Assembly (NCBI RefSeq): GCF_014643535.1
Contig: NZ_BMJQ01000002.1
Coordinates: 1-64,000, forward strand
Length of the DNA stretch: 64,000 nucleotides
Direction: 5' to 3'
From: Aliidongia dinghuensis
GTDB taxonomy: Bacteria; Pseudomonadota; Alphaproteobacteria; ATCC43930; CGMCC-115725
The notes under the pieces were generated by a model. That model saw only the letters and a list, made by a program, of their open reading frames with translations. It had not been told where the DNA came from and ran no database searches. Shown here one piece after another: positions 19,521 through 28,562 of the stretch (the first letter of the stretch is position 1; every line of letters starts with the position of its first letter). Both the position numbers and the translations under genes were made by a program.

Positions 19521-20228
19521 TCAATAGGTCGCTCGGCCGCCGGACAGGTCGAAGGTCGCGCCGGTCGAGAACGAGCATTCGTCGGACGCGAGCCACGCGA
19601 TCATGGCCGCGACCTCCTCGGGCCGTCCGGCGCGTCCGACGGGGATCTTGGCCATTACTGCCGCATAGGTCTCCGGCGACATCTGCTTGGTGAGCTCGGT
19701 TGCGATGACGGCGGGGGCGAGCGCATTCACGCGGATTTCCGTGCCGGCCAGTTCCTTGCCGAGTGCCTTGGTGAGCGCGATCACGCCGGCCTTGGCGGCG
19801 GAATAGCCGGTCATCTGGGCATTGCCCTCCTTGCCGGCGATCGAGGCCAGGTTGACGATCCGCCCGGTGTTCTGCCGGCGCATCGGGGCGACGGCGGCCC
19901 GGCAGCTGAGAAACGTGCTGGTCAGGTTGACGTCGATCGTGCGACGCCATTGGGCGAGCGTGTAATGTTCGATCGGCACGGTCGGGCCGGTGATGCCGGC
20001 GGCATTGACCAGGATGTCGAGCCGACCGAAGCGCCCGAGCAGGCGGTCCATCCCTGCTGCCACGGCCGCCTCGTCGGTCACGTCGATGCGGTCGTCGGCC
20101 TCCTCGGCAAGATCCCAGGTGACGGTGGTAGCGCCGGACTCGAGGAAGCGGCGCCGCACCGCCTGCCCGATGCCGCCGCAACCGCCGGTGATGAGGGCGA
20201 TGCGCCCGTCGAGATCGATCCGGTTCAT
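19521..20228 (-). CDS. Short-chain dehydrogenase/reductase, last gene of the leftward catabolic operon
   Basis: A 235-residue classical SDR with TGGCGGIG (14-21), NAAG (75-78), Ser129, and Tyr142 and Lys146 in YSAAK. The C-terminus FSTGATFDLSGGRATY is a little shorter than usual. Its ATG overlaps the stop of the upstream TIM-barrel gene (ATGA), so the two are translationally coupled. It is one of four SDRs in the window and one of three in the 12-20 kb block. Substrate unknown; a ring hydroxyl or hydroxyacid is likely from the context. It ends 12 bases from the convergent SDR of the pobA operon. Confidence 0.87.
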   Translation of the reverse strand: MNRIDLDGRIALITGGCGGIGQAVRRRFLESGATTVTWDLAEEADDRIDVTDEAAVAAGMDRLLGRFGRLDILVNAAGITGPTVPIEHYTLAQWRRTIDVNLTSTFLSCRAAVAPMRRQNTGRIVNLASIAGKEGNAQMTGYSAAKAGVIALTKALGKELAGTEIRVNALAPAVIATELTKQMSPETYAAVMAKIPVGRAGRPEEVAAMIAWLASDECSFSTGATFDLSGGRATY

Positions 20229-21055
20229 GGCGTCTCTCCCTGCTCGGCAGCCCTCGCGGCCACGCGTCTCGCCGTGGCGAGCGCTTCTCGCGCCCAGGCT
20301 TCCGGGCCGACCACCGGCAGGCGCTCGTCGTTCGGGATCTCGAGGCTGAGCGGCAGGTCGTCAGGCAGCTGGCGCAGGATGCCGACGAGATCGATGCCGC
20401 CTTCGCCGGGCAGCAGCCGGGCGCAGCGCGCCGTGTGGATCAGGCCCTCGTTCGTCGTCGGGATTTCGCCCGGCGCGTCGCACAGCTGGGCATAGCCGAG
20501 CCGCTCGCGCGGGATGGCCGCGAGATCGGCGAGCGTCGTCGACGACCGCGCGGCGTGCAGCGCGTCGATCAGGACACGCCCGTTCGGCCGGTCGGCCGTG
20601 GTGGCGATCCGGAGCGCGCTCTTGGCATCCGGCACCGACGTCCACGGCATGAACTCGAGATCGGCGGTCAGGCCGTAGTCCCGGGCCGCATCGCAGAACG
20701 CCGCGTAGGACTGCGTGAGCCGTTCCTCAACCGGATCGTCGCCGGCGACGAGGATCGCCCGCGCGCCGAGTTTGCCGGCGGTCTCGAGAAAATCCCGGAA
20801 CTGCTCGACGCGGAAATCGGCGTTGAGCCGCGCGATCTCGACGTCATAGACCGTGACGCCGGTGGCCTTGATCTGCGCCACGGTCTCACGCAGCAGGGCG
20901 GCATCCTCGATGAGCGGTGAGAAATCGCCGCCCGGTGCGGCGGGCGCGATGCGGACACCGATCATCTGATAGCCGAGCTTCTGCGCGAGCTGCAGCGCGT
21001 CCGGCGGGGCCAGCGGGGCAGTTGTCAAATAGGCAAGCGAATAGGCGCGCGGCAT
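20225..21055 (-). CDS. Xylose-isomerase-like TIM-barrel protein (sugar phosphate isomerase/epimerase family)
   Basis: A 276-residue AP_endonuc_2-type TIM barrel. Candidate metal ligands lie in DLEFMPW (Glu), LIDALHAAR (Asp/His), YAQLCDAP and LSLEIPNDE (Glu). The family includes sugar isomerases and epimerases, hydroxypyruvate isomerase and 3-dehydroshikimate dehydratases. Given the AroE-like gene upstream, a dehydratase or isomerase acting on a hydroaromatic acid is as plausible as a sugar isomerase. The sequence does not decide between them. It lies between the two-domain NIPSNAP gene (21 bases upstream) and the SDR it overlaps. A second, dissimilar family member is at 33874-34707. Confidence 0.78.
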   Translation of the reverse strand: MPRAYSLAYLTTAPLAPPDALQLAQKLGYQMIGVRIAPAAPGGDFSPLIEDAALLRETVAQIKATGVTVYDVEIARLNADFRVEQFRDFLETAGKLGARAILVAGDDPVEERLTQSYAAFCDAARDYGLTADLEFMPWTSVPDAKSALRIATTADRPNGRVLIDALHAARSSTTLADLAAIPRERLGYAQLCDAPGEIPTTNEGLIHTARCARLLPGEGGIDLVGILRQLPDDLPLSLEIPNDERLPVVGPEAWAREALATARRVAARAAEQGETP

Positions 21056-21076
21056 GGCGGGATCCTGTGTGCGGCA

Positions 21077-21691
21077 TCAGGACAGGGGTGAGATCGCGGT
21101 CGGCAGACCGATGACGGAGCGCATCTCGCCGGTCAGCCAGTCGGGCCCGCCCTTGGGCGGCCAGATGCCTTGGGCGACGGCATCGCTGCGGATGGCGGCG
21201 CGTGCGTCGAGGCTGGCGTAGGGCCAGATGTGCGTGAAGCGCGGCGGCCCGTCGAGCGCGTACATCGCCAGCGTCAGCGGCGACAGCCGGCCGCGGGCCG
21301 GCATGGCCGCCGCCCAAGCGGCGATGGTCGGCGGCACGCCGCCATGCTTCAGGCGATACGTGCGGATCTCGTAGACGCTGCCGTACTTGCCGGGCTCGAC
21401 CGGCGGCAGGAACGGGAAGGGCGCGTAGCTGTCGAACGTCAGCGCGGTGATGGCGGCGCCGCAGCCGAACGGGTTCGTCGTGCCGAGCGCGCGCTCGCGC
21501 TCGGCGATGAGCGACGCGGCGCCGTCGAAGCCGCGCAGAACCAGAATCTGGTTAAGGTCGCCAATGTCGGTCGTCCAGCAGCCGAGGAGGCGGCCCAGCG
21601 CGTCGGGTGCTTTCACATAATCGGCAATGCCGGCGACCGCCTGCGCGGCCGTGCCAAAGCGGATCGAGAGGGTGGCGATTTCATAGAGCAT
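21077..21691 (-). CDS. Two-domain NIPSNAP-family protein
   Basis: A 204-residue protein with two NIPSNAP-like halves. The first begins MLYEIATLSIRFGTAAQAV and contains TTDIGDLNQILVLRGFDG. The second begins YGSVYEIRTYRLKHGGVPPTIAAW and contains FTHIWPYASLDARAAIRSDA. This two-domain form is common among bacterial members. I chose the ATG at 21691 because ggag lies six bases upstream; it overlaps the end of the preceding flavoenzyme gene by 11 bases. Function unknown. The tight coupling to the flavoenzyme suggests that it helps with that enzyme's substrate or product. Confidence 0.85.
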   Translation of the reverse strand: MLYEIATLSIRFGTAAQAVAGIADYVKAPDALGRLLGCWTTDIGDLNQILVLRGFDGAASLIAERERALGTTNPFGCGAAITALTFDSYAPFPFLPPVEPGKYGSVYEIRTYRLKHGGVPPTIAAWAAAMPARGRLSPLTLAMYALDGPPRFTHIWPYASLDARAAIRSDAVAQGIWPPKGGPDWLTGEMRSVIGLPTAISPLS

Positions 21692-23459
21692 GCTCGTCTC
21701 CGATCGTCGTGATCGTGGATCGATTGTTGTCGAGCGGGATGCCGCTCGCGTGATGGGCGGCGACATAGCCGAAGGTCATGGCGGGCCCAAGCGTGATGCC
21801 GCCGGCCGGATAGCGCCCGGCCATGACGCTCGCCATGTCGTTGCCGACCGCGTAGAGCCCGTCGATCGGCCGCGACTGCGCGTCGAGCACGCGGGCGTAA
21901 GCGTCGGTCTTGAGGCCGGCGAAGGTGCCGAGGCTGCCGGCGGCGATCTTCACGGCATAGAACGGGCCGGCGGCGAGCGGTGCCACGCACGGGTTGGGCC
22001 GATGCCGGGCCTCGCCCTGGATGCGGTTGTAGGGCGTGCCGCCACGGTCGAACGCCGGGTCCTCGCCGCGGACGGCGAAGCGATTGTAGTCCTCGACCGT
22101 GCGCACGAGTGCCTCGGGGTCGAGGCCGCAGGCAGCGGCCAGTGCCGCGATGGTCTTCCCTCGTTTGAGATAGCCGTTGGCGAGCCAGGGCCGCTGGGGA
22201 AACGGCCAAGGCCGCACGCGGCCCAGGCCATAGCGCCGGATGAAGGCCCGGTCGCAGAGTGCCCAGGCCTCGGCCGGTTGGTCGGCAGGCGTGGCCGCAA
22301 ACAGGGCGGTCATGACGTCGTGATAGGAATCCGCCTCGTTGGCGAAGCGGCGGCCGGTCCGGTCGACCATGATCAGGCCGGGCTTCGCCCGCTCGATCAG
22401 GTGCGGGTAGCGGCCGATCGAGCCGTCGGCATGGGGTACCAGCGACACGGGCGCCCAGGCGCCGGCCTGGGTGAGATCCGTGCGCATGACGCCGCCGGCG
22501 CGTTCGCCCAAGCGGATGCCGTCGCCGGTATTGCTTTCGGGGGCGGCCGACCAATGCTCGCGGCCGGTCGGGGCATGCGGGAACAGCTTGGCCTTGCGCG
22601 CCGTGTCGTGCGGAAAGCCGCCCGCCGCCAGCACGACGCCGCGCCGCGCCCGGATCTCCTGCAGGGTGCCGTCGACCAGCGCCCGGGCGCCCACGACTCG
22701 GCCCCGCTCGACCAGCAGGTCTTGCACCGGCGTCGCCTTGATGATGCGGACGCCCAAGTCGTCGGCCGATTTCAACAGCCGTGCCACCAAGGCGTTGCCG
22801 TTGACGAGATGCGTGCCGCGCCCGTAGCGCCACAGATCCCAGCCGTGCCGCAGGAGACGCCGCGCCACATGGACGAACGAGCGCCAGGCCGTGGTCGCGT
22901 CGAGGAAGTGGCGCAGATCAGCGCCCGACGCGATGCCCATGCCAAAGGGCGCGATCTCGTCCAGTGGCGGCTTCAGGTCGTGGAGGCGGGCGCCGAGTTC
23001 GCGGCCATCGAACGGCGCCGCGCAGACCGATCGCCCGCCGGTCCCGGCGCCCGGCACGTGGCCGTGGAAATCCGGCATGACATTGCCGTCGATGAAGGCA
23101 AGCGCAGTCTCGCGCTCGAAGAACGACACCATGCGCGGCCCTTGCTCCAGGAACATGTCGATGCGGGCCGCGTCGTACCCGTCGCCCAATTCATGGCGCA
23201 GATAGGTCCTGGGGTGACCCAAGTCCTCGACGATGCCGGCGGCCTGGGCCAGCGGGTTGCGCGGGATCCAGAGCCAGCCGCCCGACCAGGCGCTGGTGCC
23301 GCCGAGCAGCCGTTCCTTCTCGAGCACGATGACGTCGAGCCCGAGGATCGCGGCGGTGACGGCGGTCGAGAGGCCCGCGGCACCGGAGCCGACAACGAGC
23401 AGGTCGCAGAGCCGGATCGCGTCCCCGGACGGGGGCGAATTCTGCTGCTCACGCGGCAT
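21681..23459 (-). CDS. KstD-like FAD-dependent dehydrogenase (paralogue 2)
   Basis: A 592-residue flavoprotein of the FAD_binding_2/KstD type. LLVVGSGAAGLSTAVTA is near the N-terminus (GSGAAG 24-29), followed by VLEKERLLGGTSAWSGGWLWIP. The C-terminal FAD motif is [35 protein letters not shown]. It resembles the pobA-linked protein at 14173-15882 clearly (shared WSGGxLWIPxNP and RTYLRHExG motifs) and the next gene upstream less closely. The start at 23459 overlaps the end of that gene by 11 bases; longer in-frame starts are not needed by the family. It is probably a second ring desaturase in the same pathway. Confidence 0.86.
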   Translation of the reverse strand: MPREQQNSPPSGDAIRLCDLLVVGSGAAGLSTAVTAAILGLDVIVLEKERLLGGTSAWSGGWLWIPRNPLAQAAGIVEDLGHPRTYLRHELGDGYDAARIDMFLEQGPRMVSFFERETALAFIDGNVMPDFHGHVPGAGTGGRSVCAAPFDGRELGARLHDLKPPLDEIAPFGMGIASGADLRHFLDATTAWRSFVHVARRLLRHGWDLWRYGRGTHLVNGNALVARLLKSADDLGVRIIKATPVQDLLVERGRVVGARALVDGTLQEIRARRGVVLAAGGFPHDTARKAKLFPHAPTGREHWSAAPESNTGDGIRLGERAGGVMRTDLTQAGAWAPVSLVPHADGSIGRYPHLIERAKPGLIMVDRTGRRFANEADSYHDVMTALFAATPADQPAEAWALCDRAFIRRYGLGRVRPWPFPQRPWLANGYLKRGKTIAALAAACGLDPEALVRTVEDYNRFAVRGEDPAFDRGGTPYNRIQGEARHRPNPCVAPLAAGPFYAVKIAAGSLGTFAGLKTDAYARVLDAQSRPIDGLYAVGNDMASVMAGRYPAGGITLGPAMTFGYVAAHHASGIPLDNNRSTITTIGDEHAL

Positions 23460-25173
23460 CGCGCGCCTCGGCCCGGCCGAGCGCATGGCGGATCGCCCGA
23501 TAGGCGAAGGTGATGGCCGGCCCGATGGTGATGCCCGGCCCCGGATAGGTCCCGCCCATGATCGAGTTCGCCTCATTGCCGCAGGCATAGAGGCCGGGGA
23601 TGGGCTGATCGTCGGCCTTGGTGACGCGCGCCCATTCGTCGATCACGAGCCCGGTTGCGGCGCCGATGTCGCCGGGGTAGAGGCGCACGGCGTAGAAGGG
23701 GGTGACGGCGATCGGCCCGAGCGTCGGGTTCGGGCCGACCGCGGCATCACCGTTCACGCGGTGATAGGCCGTGGTGCCGCGGCCGAATTCCGGATCGACG
23801 CCGGTCGCGGCATGGCGGTTCATCGCGGCCACGGTCTCTTCGAGCGCGCCGGGCGGGATGTCGAGCTTGCCGGCGAGCTCGGCGACCGTCCGGCCCTCGA
23901 CCAGATAGCCGTCGGCGAGGAAGGGAGCCAGGTTCCGCGTGCCCAGACGCACCATGCCGAGGCCGTATTTCCGGATGCCGACCGCGTCGGTCACGATGAA
24001 GCACGGGATCGCGGGCGTGGTCCGGTTGCGCTCGAACATCGCGCGCGCAAAGAGATGGTAGGAGCAGGATTCGTTGACGAAGCGCCGGCCGGTCTGATCG
24101 ACGCAGACCGTGCCGGGCTTGCTGCGGTCCATCACGAAATGCGGGAAGACGGCGGTGCTGCCGTCGGCGCGGCGCCGCACGGAAACCGGCGCCCAGAACG
24201 CATTGTCGAGGTTGCCCTCACCCAGCCGGGCGCCGAGCTTGAGCGCTAGGTCCTGCATGGCGCCGGTGTGGCCGGGCGCCGCGGGACTGTGGAGGGCGCC
24301 CGCCGGCAGCAGTTCCGCCCGGCGTGCCGGGTGCCGGTTGAAGCCGCCGGCCGCGAGCACGACGCCGGCCGAGGCGCGCACCCGGCGCGCGAGCCCGTCG
24401 GCCGCGAGCACTACGCCCGTCACCCGACCGCGCTCGGTCACAAGATCCTCGACCGAGATGCCGGTCAGGATCTCCACGCCGCGCTTTTCGAGCGACAGCA
24501 GCATCCGGCCGATGAGCGCATTGCCCATGACGAGGCGGGAGCCCCGCGGGTCCGACAGCCGGTCGAGGCCGTACCGCGTCAGGATCTTCGCCACATGGCG
24601 GGCGGATTTCCAGGACCGCTTGAGGTTCAGCAGATGATTGATGTCGGTGCGGTCGACCATCATGCCGCCGAACAGCGTGAATTCCGGAATGGGCGGCCGG
24701 ATGCGCCCGAGGCTCTGCCCAAGCGCCCGGCCGTCGAACGGCACCGGCTCGAGCGCGCGGCCGCGGAGCGTCGCCCCCTCCGCCTGCTGCTCGTAGTCCG
24801 GATGGGTCGCGTAGGGACGAAACCGGACGTCGGACTGGGCCTCGAGCGTCGCGATTGCCGCGGGGCCGCTGTCGAGGAATGCTTCGCGGAGGGCTGCGGA
24901 CGAATGATTGCCGACGACGGCATCGAGGAACCGGCGGGCGTTCTCCCGGCTGTCCTTGTCCGGGAAAGCGGCCGCATGCGTCGTGTTCGGGACCCAGGTC
25001 GTCGCGGCCGACAGCGCGCTGGTGCCGCCGACATATTCGGTCCGCTCGACCAGCAGCACCCGCCGGCCCTCGATCGCGGCAAAGAGGGCGGCCGCCATGC
25101 CGCCGGCGCCGGCACCGACCACGACAATGTCGTAGCCGGCTTCGTCGGTAATGGCGTCGAGCGTCTTGAACAT
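23449..25173 (-). CDS. KstD-like FAD-dependent dehydrogenase (paralogue 3)
   Basis: A 574-residue FAD_binding_2/KstD-type flavoprotein. IVVVGAGAGGMAAALFA is near the N-terminus (GAGAGG 20-25), then VERTEYVGGTSALSAATTWVPN. GLYACGNEANSIMGGTYPGPGITIGPAITFAYRA lies at the C-terminus. It is the most divergent of the three paralogues and lacks the SGGxLWIP motif. A different ring position or substrate is therefore likely. Its ATG at 25173 overlaps the stop of the AroE-like gene by one base (TGATG), so AroE-like protein, this flavoenzyme and paralogue 2 are all translationally chained. Confidence 0.86.
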   Translation of the reverse strand: MFKTLDAITDEAGYDIVVVGAGAGGMAAALFAAIEGRRVLLVERTEYVGGTSALSAATTWVPNTTHAAAFPDKDSRENARRFLDAVVGNHSSAALREAFLDSGPAAIATLEAQSDVRFRPYATHPDYEQQAEGATLRGRALEPVPFDGRALGQSLGRIRPPIPEFTLFGGMMVDRTDINHLLNLKRSWKSARHVAKILTRYGLDRLSDPRGSRLVMGNALIGRMLLSLEKRGVEILTGISVEDLVTERGRVTGVVLAADGLARRVRASAGVVLAAGGFNRHPARRAELLPAGALHSPAAPGHTGAMQDLALKLGARLGEGNLDNAFWAPVSVRRRADGSTAVFPHFVMDRSKPGTVCVDQTGRRFVNESCSYHLFARAMFERNRTTPAIPCFIVTDAVGIRKYGLGMVRLGTRNLAPFLADGYLVEGRTVAELAGKLDIPPGALEETVAAMNRHAATGVDPEFGRGTTAYHRVNGDAAVGPNPTLGPIAVTPFYAVRLYPGDIGAATGLVIDEWARVTKADDQPIPGLYACGNEANSIMGGTYPGPGITIGPAITFAYRAIRHALGRAEARDAA

Positions 25174-25997
25174 CACGCCCTCTCGGACGCGGCCAGGGGT
25201 GACGCGGCCTGGGGCGCCAGCAGGAAGTCGACCATCGCCGACTGCAGCGCCTGATACATCTCGGTGCCGGTCGAGGTCGGGCAGCCGCGGCGGCGGGCGG
25301 CGTCGATCAGCGGCGAGACGGCGGGGACGGTGATGACGCAGCCGACGAAGGTGTCGGGCGTGAGCTTGCCTGCGTCGACCGGCAGCGGATCGCCCGGCCG
25401 CATGCCGGCCGGCGTCGCGTTCGCGACGAGGTCGTAACCGGTCGGATCGGGCGATCCGGCCTCGACCGTCGCCCGACCGAGGGCATTGAGGCGCTGGATG
25501 AGATCGTCGCGGCGCTTGTGATCGGCATCGTGGATGGCGAGTTCGCGCACGCCGGCTTCGACGAGCGCCAAGGCGATCGCCGAACCGGCGCCGCCCGCGC
25601 CGACCAGGAGCGCACGCTTGCCCTCGGGCTCATAGCCTTGGGCCCGCACGGCGCCGACGAAGCCCAGCCCATCCACCATGTCGCCATGCCAGCCGCCCTC
25701 CGGGCGGCGGCGCATGATGTTGACCGCGCCGAGGAAATCCGCGCGCTCCGAGGCGCTCCGGCAATGTTTGAAGCAGGCGAACTTATGCGGGACGGTGACG
25801 ATGATCCCGTCCAGGTTCTTCAGCCGGTCGGCGACGGCGAGGAACGCGCCAAGATCCTCGACGCCGACCTGAACCGGCGCCAGCAGCCCGTCGTGGCCCC
25901 GGTCGGCGAAGGCCTGGGTCACACCGTTCGGCGATTTCACCTGGGCGATGGGATCGCCCAGGATGACATTGAGGCGGGTGGCACCGGTCAGGTTCAT
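25173..25997 (-). CDS. Shikimate/quinate dehydrogenase-like protein (AroE family) with altered substrate motif
   Basis: A 274-residue AroE-family protein. The catalytic Lys72 (TVPHK) and Asp109 (VDGLGF) and the NAD(P)-binding GAGGAGSA (133-140) are present. The usual S-x-S pair that holds the shikimate carboxylate reads QVKSP here: Val20 stands where the first Ser should be and Ser22 remains. The NTDG motif reads DMVDG. It is therefore probably not the housekeeping AroE but a catabolic dehydrogenase for a quinate/shikimate-like or other hydroxylated ring acid. It heads the enzyme part of the leftward operon, 15 bases after the transporter gene, and is coupled to the flavoenzymes. Confidence 0.8.
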   Translation of the reverse strand: MNLTGATRLNVILGDPIAQVKSPNGVTQAFADRGHDGLLAPVQVGVEDLGAFLAVADRLKNLDGIIVTVPHKFACFKHCRSASERADFLGAVNIMRRRPEGGWHGDMVDGLGFVGAVRAQGYEPEGKRALLVGAGGAGSAIALALVEAGVRELAIHDADHKRRDDLIQRLNALGRATVEAGSPDPTGYDLVANATPAGMRPGDPLPVDAGKLTPDTFVGCVITVPAVSPLIDAARRRGCPTSTGTEMYQALQSAMVDFLLAPQAASPLAASERA

Positions 25998-26012
25998 GGG
26001 TTTCGCTCCGGA

Positions 26013-28562
26013 TCAGATCGCCGCGCGTTGGAGGGTGGCCTCGAGCTCTTCGCCCTGGACCACGCCAAGAAGACGTGCTTGCAGATCGGCATCCTGTTCG
26101 AGGGCGGCGGCCTCGCCCGCGAACGCGACCTGGCCGTTCACCAGGACATAGGCGCGGTCGACGATGGGCAGCACGCTTTCCGCATGGTGCTCGACGATCA
26201 CCATCGCGACCTTGCCGCGCAGCTTGACGAGCGCCTCCATCACCTCCTTGACCACGGCCGGGGCGAGGCCCTCGAACGGCTCGTCGAGCAGGATGAGGCG
26301 GCTCGGCACGACGAGTGCCCGGGCGATCGCGACCATCTGGCGCTCGCCGCCCGACAGGTTCTCGGCCTTGGCCTTTTGCCGGGTGCTGAGGCGTGGGAAC
26401 AGCGTGAAGACCTCTTCGATGCCGATGCCGCCCGGTCGCGTCGCCAGCTGGAGATTTTCCAGCACCGTCAGGTTCGGGAACAGCCGGCGCCCCTCGGGCA
26501 CGAGCGAGATGCCGAGGCGGTTGATCTCATAGGGCTTGAGGCCGTTGAGCCGCCGTCCGCCGAACAGGAGCTCGCCCTGGGCGATCGCGAGCGTGCCGCT
26601 CAAGGTCTTGAGCGTCGTCGTCTTGCCGACGCCATTGCGGCCGAGCAGCGCCACGGCCTCGCCCTCGTGGATGGTGAGATCGATGCCGTTCAGGACCGTG
26701 CTGCCGCCATAACCGGCGGCGAGCCCTTTCGCCTCCAAGAGCGCCGGGGCCTCGGCACGGACCAGGCGCTCGACCGTGGCCGTCGGCGCCGCTTCGTCCT
26801 TGGCGGCGCCCAGGTAGGCGGCGATCACGTCCGGGTGCTTCGCGACCTCGACCGGCCGGCCGTCGGCGATCATGCGGCCCTGATGCAGCACCGAGACGCG
26901 GTCCGAGATCGCGAGCACCCGGTCGATGTCATGCTCGATCAGCACGACCGCATGCTTCTCCGACAGTCGCTTGATGAGGTCGGCGACGACGATCCGGTCG
27001 GCCTCGGCAAGGCCGGCCAGCGGCTCATCCAGCAGCAAGAGCTTGGAGTCGATCGCGAGCGTGATGCCGATCTCCAAGAGCCGCTTGGCGCCGTGCGGCA
27101 GGTTGAGGCAGGGTTCCGCCGCCTGGTCGGCGAGGCCGACCGCGTCCAGGATCGACCAGGTGCGCGCGTTGATCCCGGCATCGGCATGGGCGTCGGCGAA
27201 AAGGCCGCCGGCACCCCGCCGATGGGCCTGCACGGCGATGCGGACATTCTCGAACACGCTCAGGTTCTGGAAGATCGACAGGATCTGGAACGACCGCCCG
27301 ATGCCGAGGCGCGCACGGACATGCATGGGCAGCCGGGTGATGTCCCGGCCTTCGAACAGGATCTGGCCGGCGGTCGGTGCCAAGGCGCCCGAGAGCATGT
27401 TGAAGAACGTGGTCTTGCCGGCACCGTTCGGACCGATGATGCTGTGCAGCACGAACGGCCGGATCTCGAGGTCGATGTCGCGCGCGGTCACCAGGCTGCC
27501 GAACTGCTTGCTCAGCCCCTTGACCCGCAGGATCGGCTGATCTGGGTCGATGCCGCTTGCTGCACTCTCGAACGGCACGATCTCGGCCGGGCGGGCGGGG
27601 ATCGTGTTGCGTACCAGGGTCCAGCGCTGGCGGCCCCAGCGCGCCCCTCCCACGAGGCGCTGCGCCAGGCCCTGCATGCCCTCCGGCGACAAGAGCGCGA
27701 ACAGCATCAGGATCGGCGCGAAGACGAGCCACCAGTTCTCGGTGAAGGCCGAGAGCCGGTCTTCGAGCAGGATGAAGGCGATGGCGCCCCAGAGCGGGCC
27801 CAGGAAATGGTGGACGCCACCCAGCACGGTCATGAGCAGGGAGTCGCCCGCGTGCTGCCAATTGAGGTTGGTGGCGTAGACGCCTTGCAGCATCAGCGTC
27901 AGCAACGCACCGCAATAGCCCACGAAGCCGCCGGTCAAGACGAAGCCGCCGAGCCGGATGCGATAGACGTCGTAGCCGAGGCTGAGGGCCCGGTGCTCGT
28001 TATCGCGCACCGCCTGCAGCGTGCGGCCGAACGGCGAATGGGCGATGCGCCAGAGCAGCGCCATGCCGAGCGTCACGGTCGCGACGACGAAGGCGTGGAA
28101 GCCCAAGTCGCTCGGGAAGCTCGACCGGGCGACGCCCTGCAGCCCGTTCTCGCCGCCGGTGACCGCCGTCCATTTGAATGCGACCTCGAAGGCGATCTGC
28201 GAGAAGGCGAGGGTCAGCAGCGAGAAATAGAGCCCTTTGCGCCGCAGGATCAGCGCGCCGATCAGCAGCGCCAGCACGACCGAGAACAGGACCGAGAAAA
28301 CAAGCGCGGCCAGGTCATTGCCGTAGCCGCCGAGGATGAAGAAGGCGGCCGCGTAGCTGGCCGAGCCGAAGAAGACCGAGGCGCCGAACGGCACCAGGCC
28401 GGTATAGCCCACGAGCAGGTTCACGCCGGCGCCGTAGAGCGTGTAGATCGCGATCTCGGTGATGAGCGAGATCGGCGCGCCGATCGCAAGCCAGCCCAAG
28501 GTCAGCAGCACGAGGATGCCGGCGACGGTGAGCGCCGGGTGGCGGATCATGGCGGGGCTCAT
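26013..28562 (-). CDS. Single-chain LivM-LivG-LivF fusion: ABC permease with two ATPase domains
   Basis: One 849-residue frame holds three parts that are normally separate genes. Residues about 1-320 are a LivM permease with multiple membrane segments and the EAA-like loop near RTLQAVRDNEHRALSLGYD. Residues about 343-590 are a LivG ATPase: Walker A GPNGAGKTT at 377-385, Walker B LLLLDEP near 508, and a degenerate signature LPHGAKRLLEIG. Residues about 608-845 are a LivF ATPase: Walker A GRNGVGKTT at 641-649, signature LSGGERQ at 736-742, Walker B LILLDEP near 756. The linkers are short. The start at 28562 overlaps the LivH stop (ATGA). The two ATPase halves should form one asymmetric pair, so the complex would be LivH plus this protein. 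Confidence 0.93.
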   Translation of the reverse strand: MSPAMIRHPALTVAGILVLLTLGWLAIGAPISLITEIAIYTLYGAGVNLLVGYTGLVPFGASVFFGSASYAAAFFILGGYGNDLAALVFSVLFSVVLALLIGALILRRKGLYFSLLTLAFSQIAFEVAFKWTAVTGGENGLQGVARSSFPSDLGFHAFVVATVTLGMALLWRIAHSPFGRTLQAVRDNEHRALSLGYDVYRIRLGGFVLTGGFVGYCGALLTLMLQGVYATNLNWQHAGDSLLMTVLGGVHHFLGPLWGAIAFILLEDRLSAFTENWWLVFAPILMLFALLSPEGMQGLAQRLVGGARWGRQRWTLVRNTIPARPAEIVPFESAASGIDPDQPILRVKGLSKQFGSLVTARDIDLEIRPFVLHSIIGPNGAGKTTFFNMLSGALAPTAGQILFEGRDITRLPMHVRARLGIGRSFQILSIFQNLSVFENVRIAVQAHRRGAGGLFADAHADAGINARTWSILDAVGLADQAAEPCLNLPHGAKRLLEIGITLAIDSKLLLLDEPLAGLAEADRIVVADLIKRLSEKHAVVLIEHDIDRVLAISDRVSVLHQGRMIADGRPVEVAKHPDVIAAYLGAAKDEAAPTATVERLVRAEAPALLEAKGLAAGYGGSTVLNGIDLTIHEGEAVALLGRNGVGKTTTLKTLSGTLAIAQGELLFGGRRLNGLKPYEINRLGISLVPEGRRLFPNLTVLENLQLATRPGGIGIEEVFTLFPRLSTRQKAKAENLSGGERQMVAIARALVVPSRLILLDEPFEGLAPAVVKEVMEALVKLRGKVAMVIVEHHAESVLPIVDRAYVLVNGQVAFAGEAAALEQDADLQARLLGVVQGEELEATLQRAAI

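Noticed and set aside
21690..23513. Long plus-strand frame opposite KstD-like paralogue 2
   Set aside because: It shows the typical composition of an antisense shadow frame and lacks a ribosome-binding site or family motif.
20225..25997. A standard quinate/shikimate-to-protocatechuate operon
   Set aside because: An AroE-like gene and a TIM-barrel gene are present, but the AroE-like motif is altered, three KstD-like enzymes are unexplained by that route, and no quinate dehydrogenase (PQQ type), 3-dehydroquinate dehydratase or pca genes are present.
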